Source: Phlyctochytrium arcticum
Taxonomy: Eukaryota > Chytridiomycota > Chytridiomycetes > Chytridiales > Chytridiaceae
DNA: 64,000 nt
Reading direction: 5' to 3'
Assembly: GCA_025602905.1 (NCBI GenBank)
Contig: JAHLKI010000011.1
Coordinates: forward strand, 744,001 to 808,000
Made by a program: the position numbers and the translations under genes. Below, piece after piece: positions 10,306 through 21,656 of this stretch. Each line of letters begins with the position of its first letter. Position 1 is the stretch's first letter. A model generated the notes under the pieces. The model made no database searches. It was not told the origin of the DNA and saw nothing but the letters and a program-made list of their open reading frames with translations.

Positions 10306-11475
10306 ATGTGTCGGAGTTTTTTTCATTCTTTGAGGAATTGTTGTTTTTCGTGTTTGCCTCATATGTGTTTTCTTTTCTGTAAATGTTGTGTAAATACGGA
10401 TATGGGTAGCTTATGTTTTTCTATTGTGTGAGTGTATGTAAAGGAAAAATGTACAGAAAACATTTCAAACATTACACACCTCGTTTTTTTATGCAGGCCT
10501 CACACCTTCAGGGACCAGACTCAGCGGCCCGTCACCAGAGGTCAGTGAGCTGTCTCGGATCTCTATTCAGTAGGACATGAGCGCTACCTTTAACCTTTAC
10601 AAACGAATAAAGGTGGTCAAAGTGATAGTAGGTGGGGAAATGGGTCATACTGCGTAATACTGCACTTCGTGTGCTCCGTACAGCGTGTACAGCCCGTATC
10701 GCTCCCAATTCACCTCCGTGGGGTTCGTGTGTATATCTAGATCTAGTAGCTAAGACTCCATGGGCGAGTCTTCCGTCAATGTACCTCCGTGCCTATACAG
10801 TGTTCGAAAGATTGGGTGCAAAGACTGGCGGGATAGACGACTCTACCATACTCACATCAAAATGCTTCATAGAGAACAACATCACTTATCATCCTCTCTC
10901 ATTAGCCAGTCTTCGGGGCTGAGTGTAGTGTGCTTGGTTCCGTCCCATGACGGTTGTTCTTATTGCCACTGTGGGGCATCAAGTACTTGGTTTGACCATG
11001 CCAGTGAAAGGGAAAGAAGGAATAGGACCCCGCCAAAGAGTTGCTAGGTACGAACGGGGATCTGCACTGGAATGGAATTTTCACGTGAGTGTTTATTCTT
11101 TTCAAAACGTTGATGGGACCATCTGGTCAAGGATTCTTTGACAAGCACCCCAACTTTATGTCGCAGACTTGGGTCGAAATTGAGTGGTAGAGTCCTTTAG
11201 CAGGTCATATCGTACTCCTCATCGGCCCATACCCTGCTTACCTATACCGGCCGTACTCGGTAACATTTTATTCACACGTCGGCAAGATGCAAAGGAAATG
11301 CGCAGCAGCGCCGAGCGGCACAGCCATTCAAGGGATCCAACTGAACGTGACGCGCCAAAGTTCAGAAGGTCTCAAAAGTGTCCATTGCCAAAAGTTAGAA
11401 TTTCACGCAAGTCTAGCACTTGAACATAGCCAAAGCCAAGGGGATACGCATTTCATCCTCCAGTCCCCAAGAAGG
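10306..11475. other. Intergenic upstream of ATG3
   Basis: 1.2 kb without a convincing gene. A T-rich segment at 10330-10500 is probably the 3' UTR and terminator of the PPxY gene. The frame used by ATG3 is open from 11287, but that extension shows no conserved sequence. Confidence 0.45.
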
Positions 11476-12629
11476 ATGACCACGCTCAGCTCCCTCTTCC
11501 ACTCTGCCCGTGAATACCTCAATCCGCTACTGACAACCTCCAAATTCAAAGAATCGGGTCTCCTGACACCCAAAGAATTTGAGTTGGCTGGCGACTTTCT
11601 CTGCTACAAATGCCCAACATGGCAATGGGAGCAAGGGGAGCCCGGGAAACGGCGCGACTACCTTGACCCCAAAAAACAATATCTGCAAATTCGGCGGGTT
11701 CCGTGTTTTTATCGGGTCAAAGCGTATCTGGATATGATGGAGCGGGACGAGGAAAAGGAGGTGGAGGGGGAAGATGCGGCGGATGAGGCTGCTGAGGGGT
11801 GGATTGCAACACATGTTAATCGGGAAAAAGAGGACGCTCAGCCGATTCAGGATATGGATGATGATGAGGGGGTCCCTGTTGCTGCGATGCGTCAATTGAA
11901 TGTTTCTAGTGGACCGGCTGGACCGGCTGCTGCTACTGCGTCGTCGTCGCATACGGTTGAGGAGCAGAGTGAGGAGCCAGAGGACATGGATGAGATTCCA
12001 GATGATATACCAGATATGGATGAAGAGGAGGAGATGGTGGAGGAAGATGACCCGGCAGCTCTTCAACAGTCCACCTCCCCCTCAAAAACGGTTGACGGGA
12101 AGAACGACGATAAAATTCTCAAGACGCGGTATGTTATTTTTACCCAAGTCATTAAATACACTATGACTAACTGATGCATCCTTAGAACCTACGACATATC
12201 CATCACCTACGACAAGTACTACCAAACCCCCCGCGTCTGGCTCTTTGGCTACTCGGAAACCGGCGAGCCACTCTCCTCAGCCCAAATTTTCGAAGATATA
12301 TCCCAAGATCACGTCCACAAAACCGTCACCATCGAGCCTCACCCCCACGAAAACGTCAGTATGGCCAGTATCCATCCCTGTAAACACGGAAATGTGATGA
12401 AACGGATTATTGAGCGGCAGGTGGAAGCGGAACGGGAGTCGGCAGAGAAGGGGGGTGGGGGACGAGTGGTCAAGGAGATGAGGGTGGATCAGTACTTGAT
12501 GCTGTTTTTGAAATTTATTGCTACTGTGATTCCGACCATTGAGTATGATTGTAAGTTTTGACTTCTCGCGTATCAAATGTCCCGACATGAACTGATGTTT
12601 CTCTAGACACTACATCGATGGACGCGTAA
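11476..12629 (+). CDS. ATG3: Autophagy E2-like enzyme Atg3
   Basis: Exons 11476-12128, 12186-12550 and 12607-12629 give 346 residues. Atg3 transfers Atg8 from Atg7 to phosphatidylethanolamine on autophagic membranes. The N-terminal amphipathic helix ([13 protein letters not shown]), FLTPxEF-like block ([14 protein letters not shown]) and [10 protein letters not shown] are diagnostic. An acidic low-complexity insert (about residues 90-205, runs of D and E) is the flexible Atg7-binding region. The catalytic cysteine is C283 in [13 protein letters not shown]. The C-terminus [23 protein letters not shown] matches the family. Upstream in-frame ATGs from 11287 are rejected because conservation begins at 11476. 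The last exon codes only seven full residues. Both introns begin GTATGT or GTAAGT and have ACTAAC- or ACTGATG-like branch points. Confidence 0.95.
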
Positions 12630-13237
12630 GGCTATTTCCCTCTCTTCTCTTCTAGATCTGTACATATGGGATTTGAGAATCACCAACCCGTGTTTTACTG
12701 TACTTTTGCCATATATACCGCGACTGAACCGTTTTGATGCCTTGTGCTGTACTTTGACACATACATACTGACTGAATCTTTTTGACGCACTGTTCAGCAG
12801 CTGGGAAATTTTACTGCCACTAAACCTACTTATAGTTACGCCTATCCCCTTGCACTTATTTTTAGGCCCATCGAAGGATGGATCATGAAAAGACGGAGGG
12901 AAGGAGAAATAAATCGTGCAAATGGCGCGGTTGATTTGACCAAACGCGGAAACCCTTGGCTCAGATCTTACGAGACGTCACCGACCCGTGCATTATTATT
13001 TGGCAGAAATCTTGCCACATCTTGCATCTCATCACCTTTATCCATCTACTTGCTCGCTCGCTCTCTACCTATATACCCATACCGATACTTCGTCCCGCAT
13101 CTGACTTTTCTCTGCTTTGCACCATTCATCTCGGTTGGGGCTACAACTCGACCTTTGACGCGGCCAGCGATTTTTTTGTGAACGAGGAAGGATTTGCGAT
13201 TTGTGAGCTACTTTGAAGAGTCTGCGACGAGCAGAAG
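12630..13237. other. Intergenic
   Basis: Contains the 3' UTR of ATG3 and the 5' region of the NADH dehydrogenase gene. No gene is seen. Confidence 0.4.
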
Positions 13238-15526
13238 ATGTACGCTTACCGAAATTTGCAAGTGGGGAGGGGTGAGTATTCATTTTTGGGTTTGGAGATT
13301 GTTCACGATGTCGACCGTGGTGCGCGCTCCGGGCGGAAATCCGAGCCGAGGATAGATTGAGCGTTGCACGACCGACAAGTACTTCAAGAATCTGCCTTAT
13401 AACAATATCGCTAAGATGTGTTTTCCTTTTCCCATGTTCGATGTGCAATCTCATCAGCTCTCGCAAGTCCTCTTCTGAGATCAGCAATATACCACCAAAC
13501 TCGCCGAGATGTGGCTACCGCCGTTGGACCAGAACCCCGTAAAAAATCCGCGTTTCGACGACATTTCGGGAAAGTGTCATTGGGGATTGTCGGAGCGGGA
13601 TTCATGTGGTTTTCGTACGGTAAGGTTATTCAAGACTGTAGGAAGAGGCATGTATATGTGCTAATAGAGATTTGTTGATAGAGGTATACGCGGCCCGACA
13701 TCCACCCAAACAATTTGAATGGGACCATACCAAAAAGACCATTGCCATTCTCGGATCAGGATGGGCGGCTACATCCATTTTGCAAGGCTTGGACACGGAA
13801 AATTACAATGTAGTGGTGGTCAGCCCACGGAATTACTTTTTGTTTACCCCGCTTTTGCCAAGGTTTGCCATTTTTGAAGAGAGGTTTTCTTTTCCATTAG
13901 CGCTAATTTGATGGCAGTTGTACGGTTGGAACGGTGGAACTGAGAAGTATCATGATGCCCATGCGGTATATCACGCGTTTCAAGCCTCGGCAAATTGAGT
14001 TTGTGGAAGGGGCTTGTACAGACATTGACGTGGAAAACAAGATTTTGTCGGTTGAAGGTTTGTGTTGCATCGTCAAAGAACACTTTCTTTACATTCCGAG
14101 CTAAATGAATGTTGATAGATAACTCGGAAGTTGTCGGTGCTGTATCGGCCCAAAAGATTCCGTATGATTACTTGGTTGTGGCGTGCGGAGCCGAGAACGC
14201 GACATTTGGGATTCCGGGGGTGAAGGAGTTTTCTTGTTTCCTGAAAGAAGCATGGTAAGCACGCCTAGTTCCCAAAACCATTACGATAGATCCTAATATT
14301 TGGGTAACTCCAGGGACGCGAAAAAGATCCGAACTCGGTTGATGGATTGTCTCGAGACGGCCGCCTTCCCGGGTCAGACCGAGTCCGAAGTCGAGCGGTT
14401 GCTGCACATGGTTGTGGTGGGTGGTGGGCCCACTGGAGTCGAATATGCTGCGGAGCTCTACGATTTCTTGAAGGAGGATTTGGTTCGTTCAACAAAAAGC
14501 TTAAAGTACAGAGTACAAAAACTAACCGCTTGCACTTAGGCCGAATGGTACCCCGAACTCGCTCCCAAAATCAAAATCACCCTAATTGAAGCCCTCCCGC
14601 ACGTCCTCCCCTCCTTCTCCAAGGAACTGATCAACTACACCGAAAAGCACTTCGCCGAAGCCAAAGTCAAAATCTTGGGCAACACCATGGTCAAAGAAGT
14701 CAAGCAAAAGGAATTGATGGTGCTTAACCAGCAGAAACAGCTGGAGACTATTCCGTATGGACTTTTGGTTTGGGCTACGGGAAACACGGCTCGCTCGGTT
14801 GTGGCTGATTTGATCAAGAAGTTACCGTCTAATTTGCAGAACCAACGGTATGAATTTTGGAGATTTGGGTTGATAGAACTTTTTGCTAAACTGATCTGTT
14901 TTTAGTCGTGGAATCGTTGTTGACGAGTTTTTAAGAGTCAAGGGCAGTAACGACATTTACGCTCTCGGAGACGCATCAGCAACCAAGTAAGTGTCGTCAT
15001 CAATCCCCACCAATTTCCACAACTAGCTCACTGATATTTCAAAAAAGGTGGCCACCAACAGCTCAAGTCGCGTCTCGTCAAGGCACCTATCTCGCATCCG
15101 TGTTTAATCAAATGGCCAGCATCGAGGCTGACGCAGACAAGATACGGGCCAAGGGTCAAGACCCGGAAACTGCTACTACCAATCAGATCAAGCCGTTCCA
15201 TTACCGTCATTTGGGAGCTTTAGCGTAAGTTCTTGTAGTCTTGGATTGCTGATGACCGGTGTTTGATTGTTTTGTTGCAGGTATATTGGTTCTGACAAGG
15301 CTATTGCTGAAATCCCCGGCAATGTGCATATTGGCGGTGCACTCACATTCTGGTACTGGCGCAGTGCATATTTAAACAAGTACGTCTTCCCTACTCTCGA
15401 TTCTTGCAGATATGTGTATTGACACTCTTTCTTGCACATAGTCTCTTTTCGATGCGGAATCGGATTCTGGTTGCGTTTGATTGGGCTAAAAAGAGTATGT
15501 TTGGACGCGATATTTCACGAGAGTAG
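13238..15526 (+). CDS. NDE1: External-type NADH:ubiquinone dehydrogenase (NDH-2), mitochondrial
   Basis: Eleven exons: 13238-13271, 13458-13619, 13682-13862, 13918-14057, 14119-14254, 14314-14482, 14540-14847, 14906-14986, 15048-15224, 15281-15379, 15442-15526; 523 residues, all phases consistent. An Arg-rich presequence ([11 protein letters not shown]...) and one membrane anchor ([15 protein letters not shown]) precede the FAD-binding fold ([12 protein letters not shown], residues 86-97; [18 protein letters not shown]). The NADH-binding fold follows ([16 protein letters not shown], about 250-265), then [19 protein letters not shown] and the C-terminal membrane-binding segment ([24 protein letters not shown]). 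This non-pumping flavoenzyme oxidises NADH and reduces ubiquinone at the inner membrane. No EF-hand insert is seen. The first intron (186 nt) is much longer than the rest, so exon 1 is less certain. Confidence 0.93.
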
Positions 15527-15885
15527 AATGGAGAGTACACTTTTTTGCTTGAAAAACACAAAATACCATTGTTTCGTTTATTTATTCATCGGGTCTTTGC
15601 AAGTGCCCACTCGAAGCACACGATGGGGCTGCACATCTGAATGCACGTTGAGGCGCTTCCATCACTTGCATATGAGGGCATTCATTCATAAACACCGTGG
15701 TAACGTAGGGAGAAAACAGCAAGATGCTTTCGAACATTCTCGTATTGAGCGTCATGGATCTCTTAACGTAGGTTTCAATTGATATGCAAAAAGACGTACA
15801 AAAAGAACTATCTTGGCCAAGATACAGTAGATAAAAAGAATGGGATATAAAAATGTTATGGGATCTATCTCTCTAGAAATAAGTC
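15527..15885. other. Convergent 3' intergenic region
   Basis: Lies between the 3' ends of the NADH dehydrogenase and glutaredoxin genes. AT-rich, with no gene seen. Confidence 0.5.
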
Positions 15886-16449
15886 CTACAGCAACGACTT
15901 CAACAAAGTGTCCAACTCTCCTTTCTGCTCGAGCTCGAGCAAATCACTGCATCCTCCAATGTGCTTGCCACCAATGAAGATGTTTGGGACAGACGTCTGC
16001 CCCGTCTTTTCCTTCAAATAAGCATGCATCTTTTCTCCATCGGTGACTGAATCCAATTCGACGGAAGTGTACTTTACGCCCTTGTGGGAGAGTAACTCTT
16101 TGGCCTTGTCGCAGTAGGGGCAGTAGGTTTTGGAGTAGACCATGACGGGGGTCGATGTGAGGGCAGAGTCGACTTGGGAGGCGATGGTGGATGTGGAAGT
16201 GGAGGATTGGGCTTGCTTGCGCTTGGAGAAATCAATGTAGCAGACGCCGTCTTCGCAGACTTGGCCGGCGGGAGCAGGGGTTTCGTTTCCGGAAAGCATG
16301 TTTAATTGTTGCTGTTGTTGTTGGAGGGATGGACGAGTGGATGCTAGTGGGGTTGAGGGTGTTGACCAGAAGAATGCGACGGTTGCGGTGGGAGCGGGAG
16401 CTCGTTTGAAAGCAGAGTAGCGGAAAGAAGTCAAGGATCTGAGGAGCAT
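15886..16449 (-). CDS. GRX2: Dithiol glutaredoxin with mitochondrial-type leader
   Basis: 187 residues from the ATG at 16449. The glutaredoxin fold occupies about residues 92-187: VMVYSKTYCPYC with active site C110-P-Y-C113, TSVPNIFI carrying the cis-Pro glutathione site, and GGKHIGGCSDLLEL. The leader is basic and hydroxylated (MLLRSLTSFRYSAFKRAP), then Gln-rich, consistent with mitochondrial import. A second in-frame ATG at 16299 (residue 51) would give a 137-residue cytosolic form, as known for yeast Grx2. An extra Cys pair (VCEDGVC, C65 and C70) lies before the fold. The enzyme reduces protein and glutathione mixed disulfides. The frame is open further upstream to 16587, but the TATA box at 16482-16489 makes the start at 16449 or later more likely. 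Confidence 0.9.
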   Translation of the reverse strand: MLLRSLTSFRYSAFKRAPAPTATVAFFWSTPSTPLASTRPSLQQQQQQLNMLSGNETPAPAGQVCEDGVCYIDFSKRKQAQSSTSTSTIASQVDSALTSTPVMVYSKTYCPYCDKAKELLSHKGVKYTSVELDSVTDGEKMHAYLKEKTGQTSVPNIFIGGKHIGGCSDLLELEQKGELDTLLKSLL

Positions 16450-16616
16450 TTGATTCGAGGGGGGCTGGCAGCAACCTGGGGTTTTTATACTCCCGCTGCT
16501 TTGGCTGGGCGGCTGCGAGAAGATGACACTCGCCGCGACACAGGTGGCTGGTTTTACCCGGACCCCGCTCTGCTGCCAAATGGCCAAACCGTGCGTTTGC
16601 GGAATAAACCTCGCCC
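16450..16616. promoter_or_regulatory. Short divergent promoter, TATA box for glutaredoxin
   Basis: 167 bp separate two divergent starts. On the minus strand TATAAAAA (complement of 16482-16489) lies only 33 nt before the 16449 ATG. That leaves little or no 5' UTR for the long form and favours some initiation at 16299. Confidence 0.55.
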
Positions 16617-17602
16617 ATGTACAGCCGGCAGCCCAAGATCGATCTTCTTAGTAGGAGTACCCCGCCGAAAACTACCACCTGGGTGAAAGTGGGAAGGCCG
16701 ATACGGAAATACATCACAGGTAACTGCTCAGTCCAGGAGTTTACAGAACAACTCAAATGTCCTAACCGTAACTATCAGATACCTCTGCGCAAATTTCGAA
16801 TCCTCCACCTAAAGTGGACTATGGATCGACAGAGGTGCAGTTATCCGACCCGCCACCAAAACTTCCTGTATGGGTGAAAGTAAGGCAACCACCGCAAACA
16901 AATGAGGTCGAAATTACGAGAAGAATCATGAAGACAGGGGTGGAGTCACCCGACCCACCAAAGACTCCTACATGGGTGAAAGTCGGAACGCGAAATGGCC
17001 GGGTTGCGAGAAGCAGCAGCACGACCGGAGACCGGCCCTCACCAAGAGTACCTCCCAAACCAACAGTACCTGCGTCGCCCGAACCCCCTACAAACTGGGC
17101 CTCGCCGCCATCACCCGCAGACGACCTCGAAAGGCGTCGACGGCATCAATGTGAAGAGTGCCCGAAAGCATTTACCACGAGTGGTCATCTCCGACGGCAT
17201 ACTAGGTTCGCTCGCAAAACTATCTACGACTTGGGATCGCGTATAGACTCATCACATGAATTTTAGGATACACTCGGGTATTAAGCCCTATCATTGCCTC
17301 CTTGAGGGCTGTGAATCAAAATTTGCTCGGCATGACAACATGATGCAGGTAACTGATCTCGATTCGTCACTGACAAAGCATATTATACTGATGCACAACA
17401 ACAGCATTATCGATGTCATCTAATGCAGAGGAAGACGAAAGGCCCTTATCACAGACGACAACCCGATTACAGTTATCGGCCTCCGCGCAGTACTACGACG
17501 TCGCCGCCCCCAACATCCTCCGTACCACCACCTAGGAAAGTGGCTGTGACCTCAGCAGGATGTGTTCCCCCGTCGGTTGCTTTCGCGAAACGTCGCCCAT
17601 GA
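16617..17602 (+). CDS. C2H2 zinc-finger protein with PPKxxxWVKV repeats
   Basis: Exons 16617-16719, 16779-17205, 17267-17348 and 17405-17602 give 269 residues. An in-frame stop at 16605 precedes the ATG. The N-terminal half carries three copies of PPK-x3-WVKV (PPKTTTWVKVG, PPKLPVWVKVR, PPKTPTWVKVG) in a Pro/Thr/Ser-rich context. Two C2H2 fingers follow: CEECPKAFTTSGHLRRHTR, then after an intron IHSGIKPYHCLLEGCESKFA... with HDNMMQHYRCH. The linker and the FARHDN signature resemble fungal Rgm1/Nrg/Msn2-type DNA-binding fingers. The basic, Pro-rich C-terminus ends AFAKRRP. It is probably a nuclear transcription regulator. Introns split between and within the fingers. It is divergent to the glutaredoxin gene. 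Confidence 0.8.
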
Positions 17603-18009
17603 ACAGCCATTTTGATTTTGTTCTGGATAGTATGAATTGTTTTTTCCGTGCAAATATTTTGGGACATTCACTGGTTTCCTCCTCCCCCTAATAGTTGTGT
17701 TTGTTTGTAAATTGCGAGATAACTTTGCATCATGTAATAGCAAGCAGAAATCCGCTACATAATGTCGTCAATTTTGGCTGAACTGCCATGAACTGCAGAG
17801 GGTCGGGAGGATGCTGGAGAGGATGCAAGTATATATATGATGGGTTGCTGCCTGTTCTGGAAATGATCAAGTCAGCAAACGCTTCCTTGTATGATTCGAG
17901 ACCTCCGAGTTGCTATTGATGAATTAAACTCTAATTTCAATGAAATCTTTGGATCAAAATTCACTAGAGCCTTGGGATTGAGTATGGACGATAAAGTTAT
18001 TCTAAAACA
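17603..18009. other. Intergenic
   Basis: Downstream of the zinc-finger gene; AT-rich with no ORF of note. Confidence 0.4.
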
Positions 18010-18091
18010 GTGCTATACATCCTTGGGTGATGGAATTGAGCGGTAAAATGGTGCTATATATCCTTGGGCGATGGGAATGAGCGGGAATTGA
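18010..18091 (+). repeat. Two-copy 41-bp direct repeat
   Basis: GTGCTATACATCCTTGGGTG at 18010 and GTGCTATATATCCTTGGGCG at 18051 begin two adjacent units that continue with GATGG(G)AATTGAGCGG-like sequence. Confidence 0.8.
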
Positions 18092-18119
18092 TACCTCGGG
18101 ATAGAATAACTTATGATTA

Positions 18120-19080
18120 TCGTTTTCTTGCTTTTGTTGATTAATTTTACCTACTGTGCTAGTACAATACAACTAAACATTCTGGTAATTTACCTCTTCC
18201 TGAAGTTACATTTTACACCATTGGTCTTCCCTTCCGATATTTTCCTGCTCCTACAAGTTACCTTCTCAACAGTCTTTGTGATGCCCGTCCAAAATTGCGC
18301 AGCACCCGACACGATCTTCAGGAATCCTGGAGATCGTGTCGGGTGCTGCGCTAAAAGTGCTTTTTGTCGAACAAGTATGAGGTAACTATATATATATAGC
18401 TGTTGCGTGCTTCCTATAAATCTTTTAGATCAACTATACTATGACTTGATTTACTCACTGATACATGTGTAAACTTACCCCTGACTTACCCCGACATGAT
18501 GAAGGAGAGCCAAAAGAGATAGAAAGGGAAAAACTATGCTGTATAAGAAACTCCGAGAAACGGACCAAACGCCGCAACTCTGCTCTATTTCCCCCACTAA
18601 TTTCCATTGAAGCTAATACTCGTTGATCTTCACTGGTTTTTATCTCGCCATCCACCTTTTCCCGCTTCCTCCAATGCTTCGTTACATCCAGCTGATCTCC
18701 AATGGTTTGTCTCTCTTCCTCCATTTTCGACCTTCTACTTTATTTACCATACACCGCCAGTCTTCCCCCTCTGGTTATTTTACAACTACTGTATATACAC
18801 GCGGGTGGCAAACAGCCCGACAAAACCTGGAAGCCAGAGTTTTGCAAAAATCCTGGTTTCCAGATGACTTCCAGAGTTTGTCAAGTTTGGCCTGGTTTTA
18901 TTTTTCCTGGAATCCAGACTGGACTGAATGATCTGATTTCCAACGAAATATTCCTTGGCAAACAGGTTTCCCAACCCACATCACATGAACTTTTTTTTCA
19001 TCCCTCTACAGTTATGATATTCAGTTATAAAAGCAAAAAGTTCAGTGGTCCCCCTCCCCGTCGTTTTCTCCAAACAAACT
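18120..19080. repeat. Pyrimidine-rich degenerate repeats
   Basis: Phrases such as CCTGAAGTTAC, CTACAAGTTACCTTCTC, GGTCTTCCCTTC and CATCCACCTTTTCC recur here and again at 19690-19960. The tract is coding-poor and strand-biased (C/T on plus). The right end has TATAAAAGC at 19028-19036, the likely TATA of the small zinc-finger gene. Confidence 0.5.
18297..18351. repeat. 55-bp near-perfect hairpin with 20-bp identical arms
   Basis: The left arm GCGCAGCACCCGACACGATC (18297-18316) is the exact reverse complement of the right arm (18332-18351). The 15-nt centre TTCAGGAATCCTGGA is itself nearly self-complementary, so the whole 55 bp can fold. It lies in noncoding DNA and is followed by an AT dinucleotide run (18385-18400). 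Confidence 0.95.
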
Positions 19081-19084
19081 GATC

Positions 19085-19390
19085 ATGCCCCAAAACACTA
19101 CCTTCACTACTACAAAAGCTTCCCAAATCAAAGAATGGCTAGATGGCACCACGCTGAATCCAGGATGCCGTGCCTGCAAGAGAACCTTTAGCTCCTACTG
19201 TGCCTTTCGGCGTCATCTCGAGTCCCAAAAGCACAAGACAGTGGTGGAGTGTCTGCCCCGCAACCGCAGGCCACCAAGACAGAAGGCGGTTGAACTTAGC
19301 CCGGCGGAAATAATGGAGTTTGCAACGGATGGGTGGAAATCTTTGGAAATCTTTCCTGACGGGCCCTTCGAGAGTCGAGAGCCCGTCTAG
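19085..19390 (+). CDS. Small single C2H2 zinc-finger protein
   Basis: 101 residues, intronless. One finger, CRACKRTFSSYCAFRRHLESQKH (given in halves as CRACKRTFSSYC and AFRRHLESQKH), has spacing C-x2-C-x12-H-x5-H. That spacing is typical of U1-like/JAZ or BED-less single fingers that bind RNA or proteins rather than of classical tandem DNA-binding fingers. The remainder is basic (PRNRRPPRQKA) and then acidic. A TATA-like TATAAAAGC 50 bp upstream supports transcription. The biological role is unknown. Confidence 0.65.
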   Translation: MPQNTTFTTTKASQIKEWLDGTTLNPGCRACKRTFSSYCAFRRHLESQKHKTVVECLPRNRRPPRQKAVELSPAEIMEFATDGWKSLEIFPDGPFESREPV

Positions 19391-20459
19391 AGTACAGAAC
19401 TGAAATTATCCACGCCTTTTTGATACCCCCCTCAGAACTTTTCAAATTAGCATAACTCGCAAAAGTGTTTCCTTTCCTTCGCTTTTATTCCCCATCCTTT
19501 GATTTGATGATGATTGCTTCTTCATATGTTCTAATCCGTAATTGCGAGTGATATCGATATTTGTCTCTGGCTTAAATACAACTCTTTCATACGCTACATC
19601 CGTTTTTCTTTGGTTCTGTTTTCTTTTATGAGGAAACCTGCTCGCCGAAGCCGACGCGGAGGGAACTCCATCCAATTTTTTACTCTTCCTTGAAGCTCCA
19701 TCCCTCTGATCGCCCCTGCTTTGTCTCTTTCAATTTTACTTTACGCCCTGGGTCCAAAGTTACATCCCTCCATTGCCTGTCTCTTTCCATCTACTTCTAC
19801 ACCTTCCATTCTGGTATGTTACTCTCCCTTGAAGTTACGTACCACTTTTCTGTATCTCTCCCTCCTCTTTTCCACCTTCTATTTTCTCTCTCGGTCTTCC
19901 CTTCTAATATCCGTTGAGGTAACTTCTTTTCCGCCGTTGGTTCGCTCAATTACAGTACAGACCTGATAAATGTACGACATTCACCTCAGAGATTTTTTTC
20001 ATTAGCATACTTGGAAAAGGTATTTCCGTTTTCTTTGCTCAAGTACTCGATTTGATTCACCATCCAATAATTCGATGTTGTGTATATGTATCCCAATTTT
20101 TTTTTTTACCTTACGGGTGATAGTACGGCAATTAAGTTACAATGCAAACTTGTAGGCTTACGTCGCAACTACATCGAGACACGTACTCAGGAACGTAAAG
20201 GGAACACTCTCGCGGTATGCGGAGAACCGGGCGATCATCTTCTGATGCACCCCATCTTCCGGAAGGTTGGTACCTCGAATGAACCAGTACATGGCCAGTA
20301 CCGTACTAGTCAGCGACAGCAGAGAAAAGGAAATTTGAGAGCTACAGAGTGTGGGAGCGAAACTGTTGATGGTATGTGAATCAAGGGGCGGGGAATGCGA
20401 GAGGGTGGACTTCCGGTCCTCTCTGTATTTATGCACTACTCGAAAATTACGCTCATCAT
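19391..20459. other. Intergenic, second pyrimidine-rich repeat block
   Basis: 19690-19960 repeats the CTTGAAG(C/T)T(A/C)C...CTTCCCTTC phrases seen at 18.1-18.9 kb. A T-run at about 20097-20107 follows. No supported gene. Confidence 0.45.
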
Positions 20460-21499
20460 TCATGGCCATACATTCAACAACCATTTCAAAATTAGATTAC
20501 TTTTGCATGACTTAAACGATGTAAATTGGCGATTATGTTTCATGGGTATGTATGGTTGGATATTCGGACTTTCAATGGTGCACACAATTTTTATGCCGAG
20601 ATGTACGTTTGCTCTTCCCACTGCGTGGGAAATTACGGCATTAACAACTTTTAATCCGCGCGCCTCAACGTCGCTCTCTGCCTTGATGACCAATTCTTCC
20701 TCCTGGGGGCGACGTACCTCAACAAGCTCACGATCGGGGTTCAGTCGGCCGTGCTCGACCTCAGCTGGCTGATTTTCATGGCGGTCTGTGTTGAAGATTT
20801 TGAGCCGAAGAGACGCCAGATGTGCTTCATGGGATTGGCGTATTGATTCTAACTCGTAATAAATGGTCGCCCGGGCACGCCTCACTGCAGAGCTCACGAT
20901 CCGTTTTCCCTTGGTTGCGCTCGAGTTCAGATAGATAAAGCTCTCAATCCCCCCCAAACACCCACTGCCCCTCGTCGATTTCGGCGATTTTTTCGACACC
21001 ACCAATCCAATTTTGACCATCTGCCTGCGAAACAGTAGGGTCATTCGGAGGGCAGCAACGCAAATCATCTCGCGGCAGTAGTAATACCAATCCACTCCGA
21101 CGTTGTTACTGCCGACTTCGGCGTTCTCCCCTGCCACTCCCCGTGACTCTCCGCTGGCCCACCCTCACAGCTTAATGAGAGACTGCCGCAATGACAGCTT
21201 GGCGGCTTCAAAAATGTCCCTTCACGAATGGATGTCGATCTACGGCACTGGCCGGGCTGCCTCTTCCGAGTTCGCGGAGAACTACATCTCCAACGTTTTC
21301 CATCTGACCTGGCCGACTTGTCCACCACCAAAATCATCCGGGTGCCCGCACCACACGTTCTGCGGTTGGAAATCATCACCTGCTCCATACACAACTGAAT
21401 GCAATCGTTCGTTGTTCTGGTTTTATCGGCGAACTCCTGCCAATTCATCGCGGAGATGTCGGAATAGTTAGTGGGGTTAAGGGGGGCGGGATCGGTCAT
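20460..21499 (-). pseudogene. Degenerate locus with a coiled-coil repeat fragment of the RhoGEF family
   Basis: On the minus strand a segment (about 20680-20860) reads ESIRQSHEAHLASLRLKI and then AEVEHGRLNPDRELVEVR. This is clearly a decayed 42-aa unit of the giant RhoGEF gene's coiled coil (ETRQSHEAELTSLRKKL, AEVERNRLKLDRELAEAR). The rest of the frame (20460-21137) and a second frame at 21065-21499 (MTDPAPLNPTNYSDISAMN...) do not match the parent and overlap in conflicting frames. They may be another decayed gene fused to the fragment. No intact product is likely. Confidence 0.5.
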
Positions 21500-21656
21500 G
21501 GGTTAGATGTTGTGTGGGATGAAAGTGGGAATGATCTTGATGGATGTGGTGTGGATGGAGCTGGGTCAAAGAATGATCTTGAATCAAAAACAGAAATCTA
21601 CACGCGTCGTATTTCTTATATATATAAATATGAACAATAATAAGTAACTTCTAACT

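Noticed and set aside
11287..11475. 63-residue N-terminal extension of ATG3
   Set aside because: Family conservation and length begin at the ATG at 11476; the extension is probably 5' UTR.
21065..21499. Intact gene beginning MTDPAPLNPTNY
   Set aside because: Tried intron solutions give short ends with stops; no family match. Left as part of a degenerate locus.
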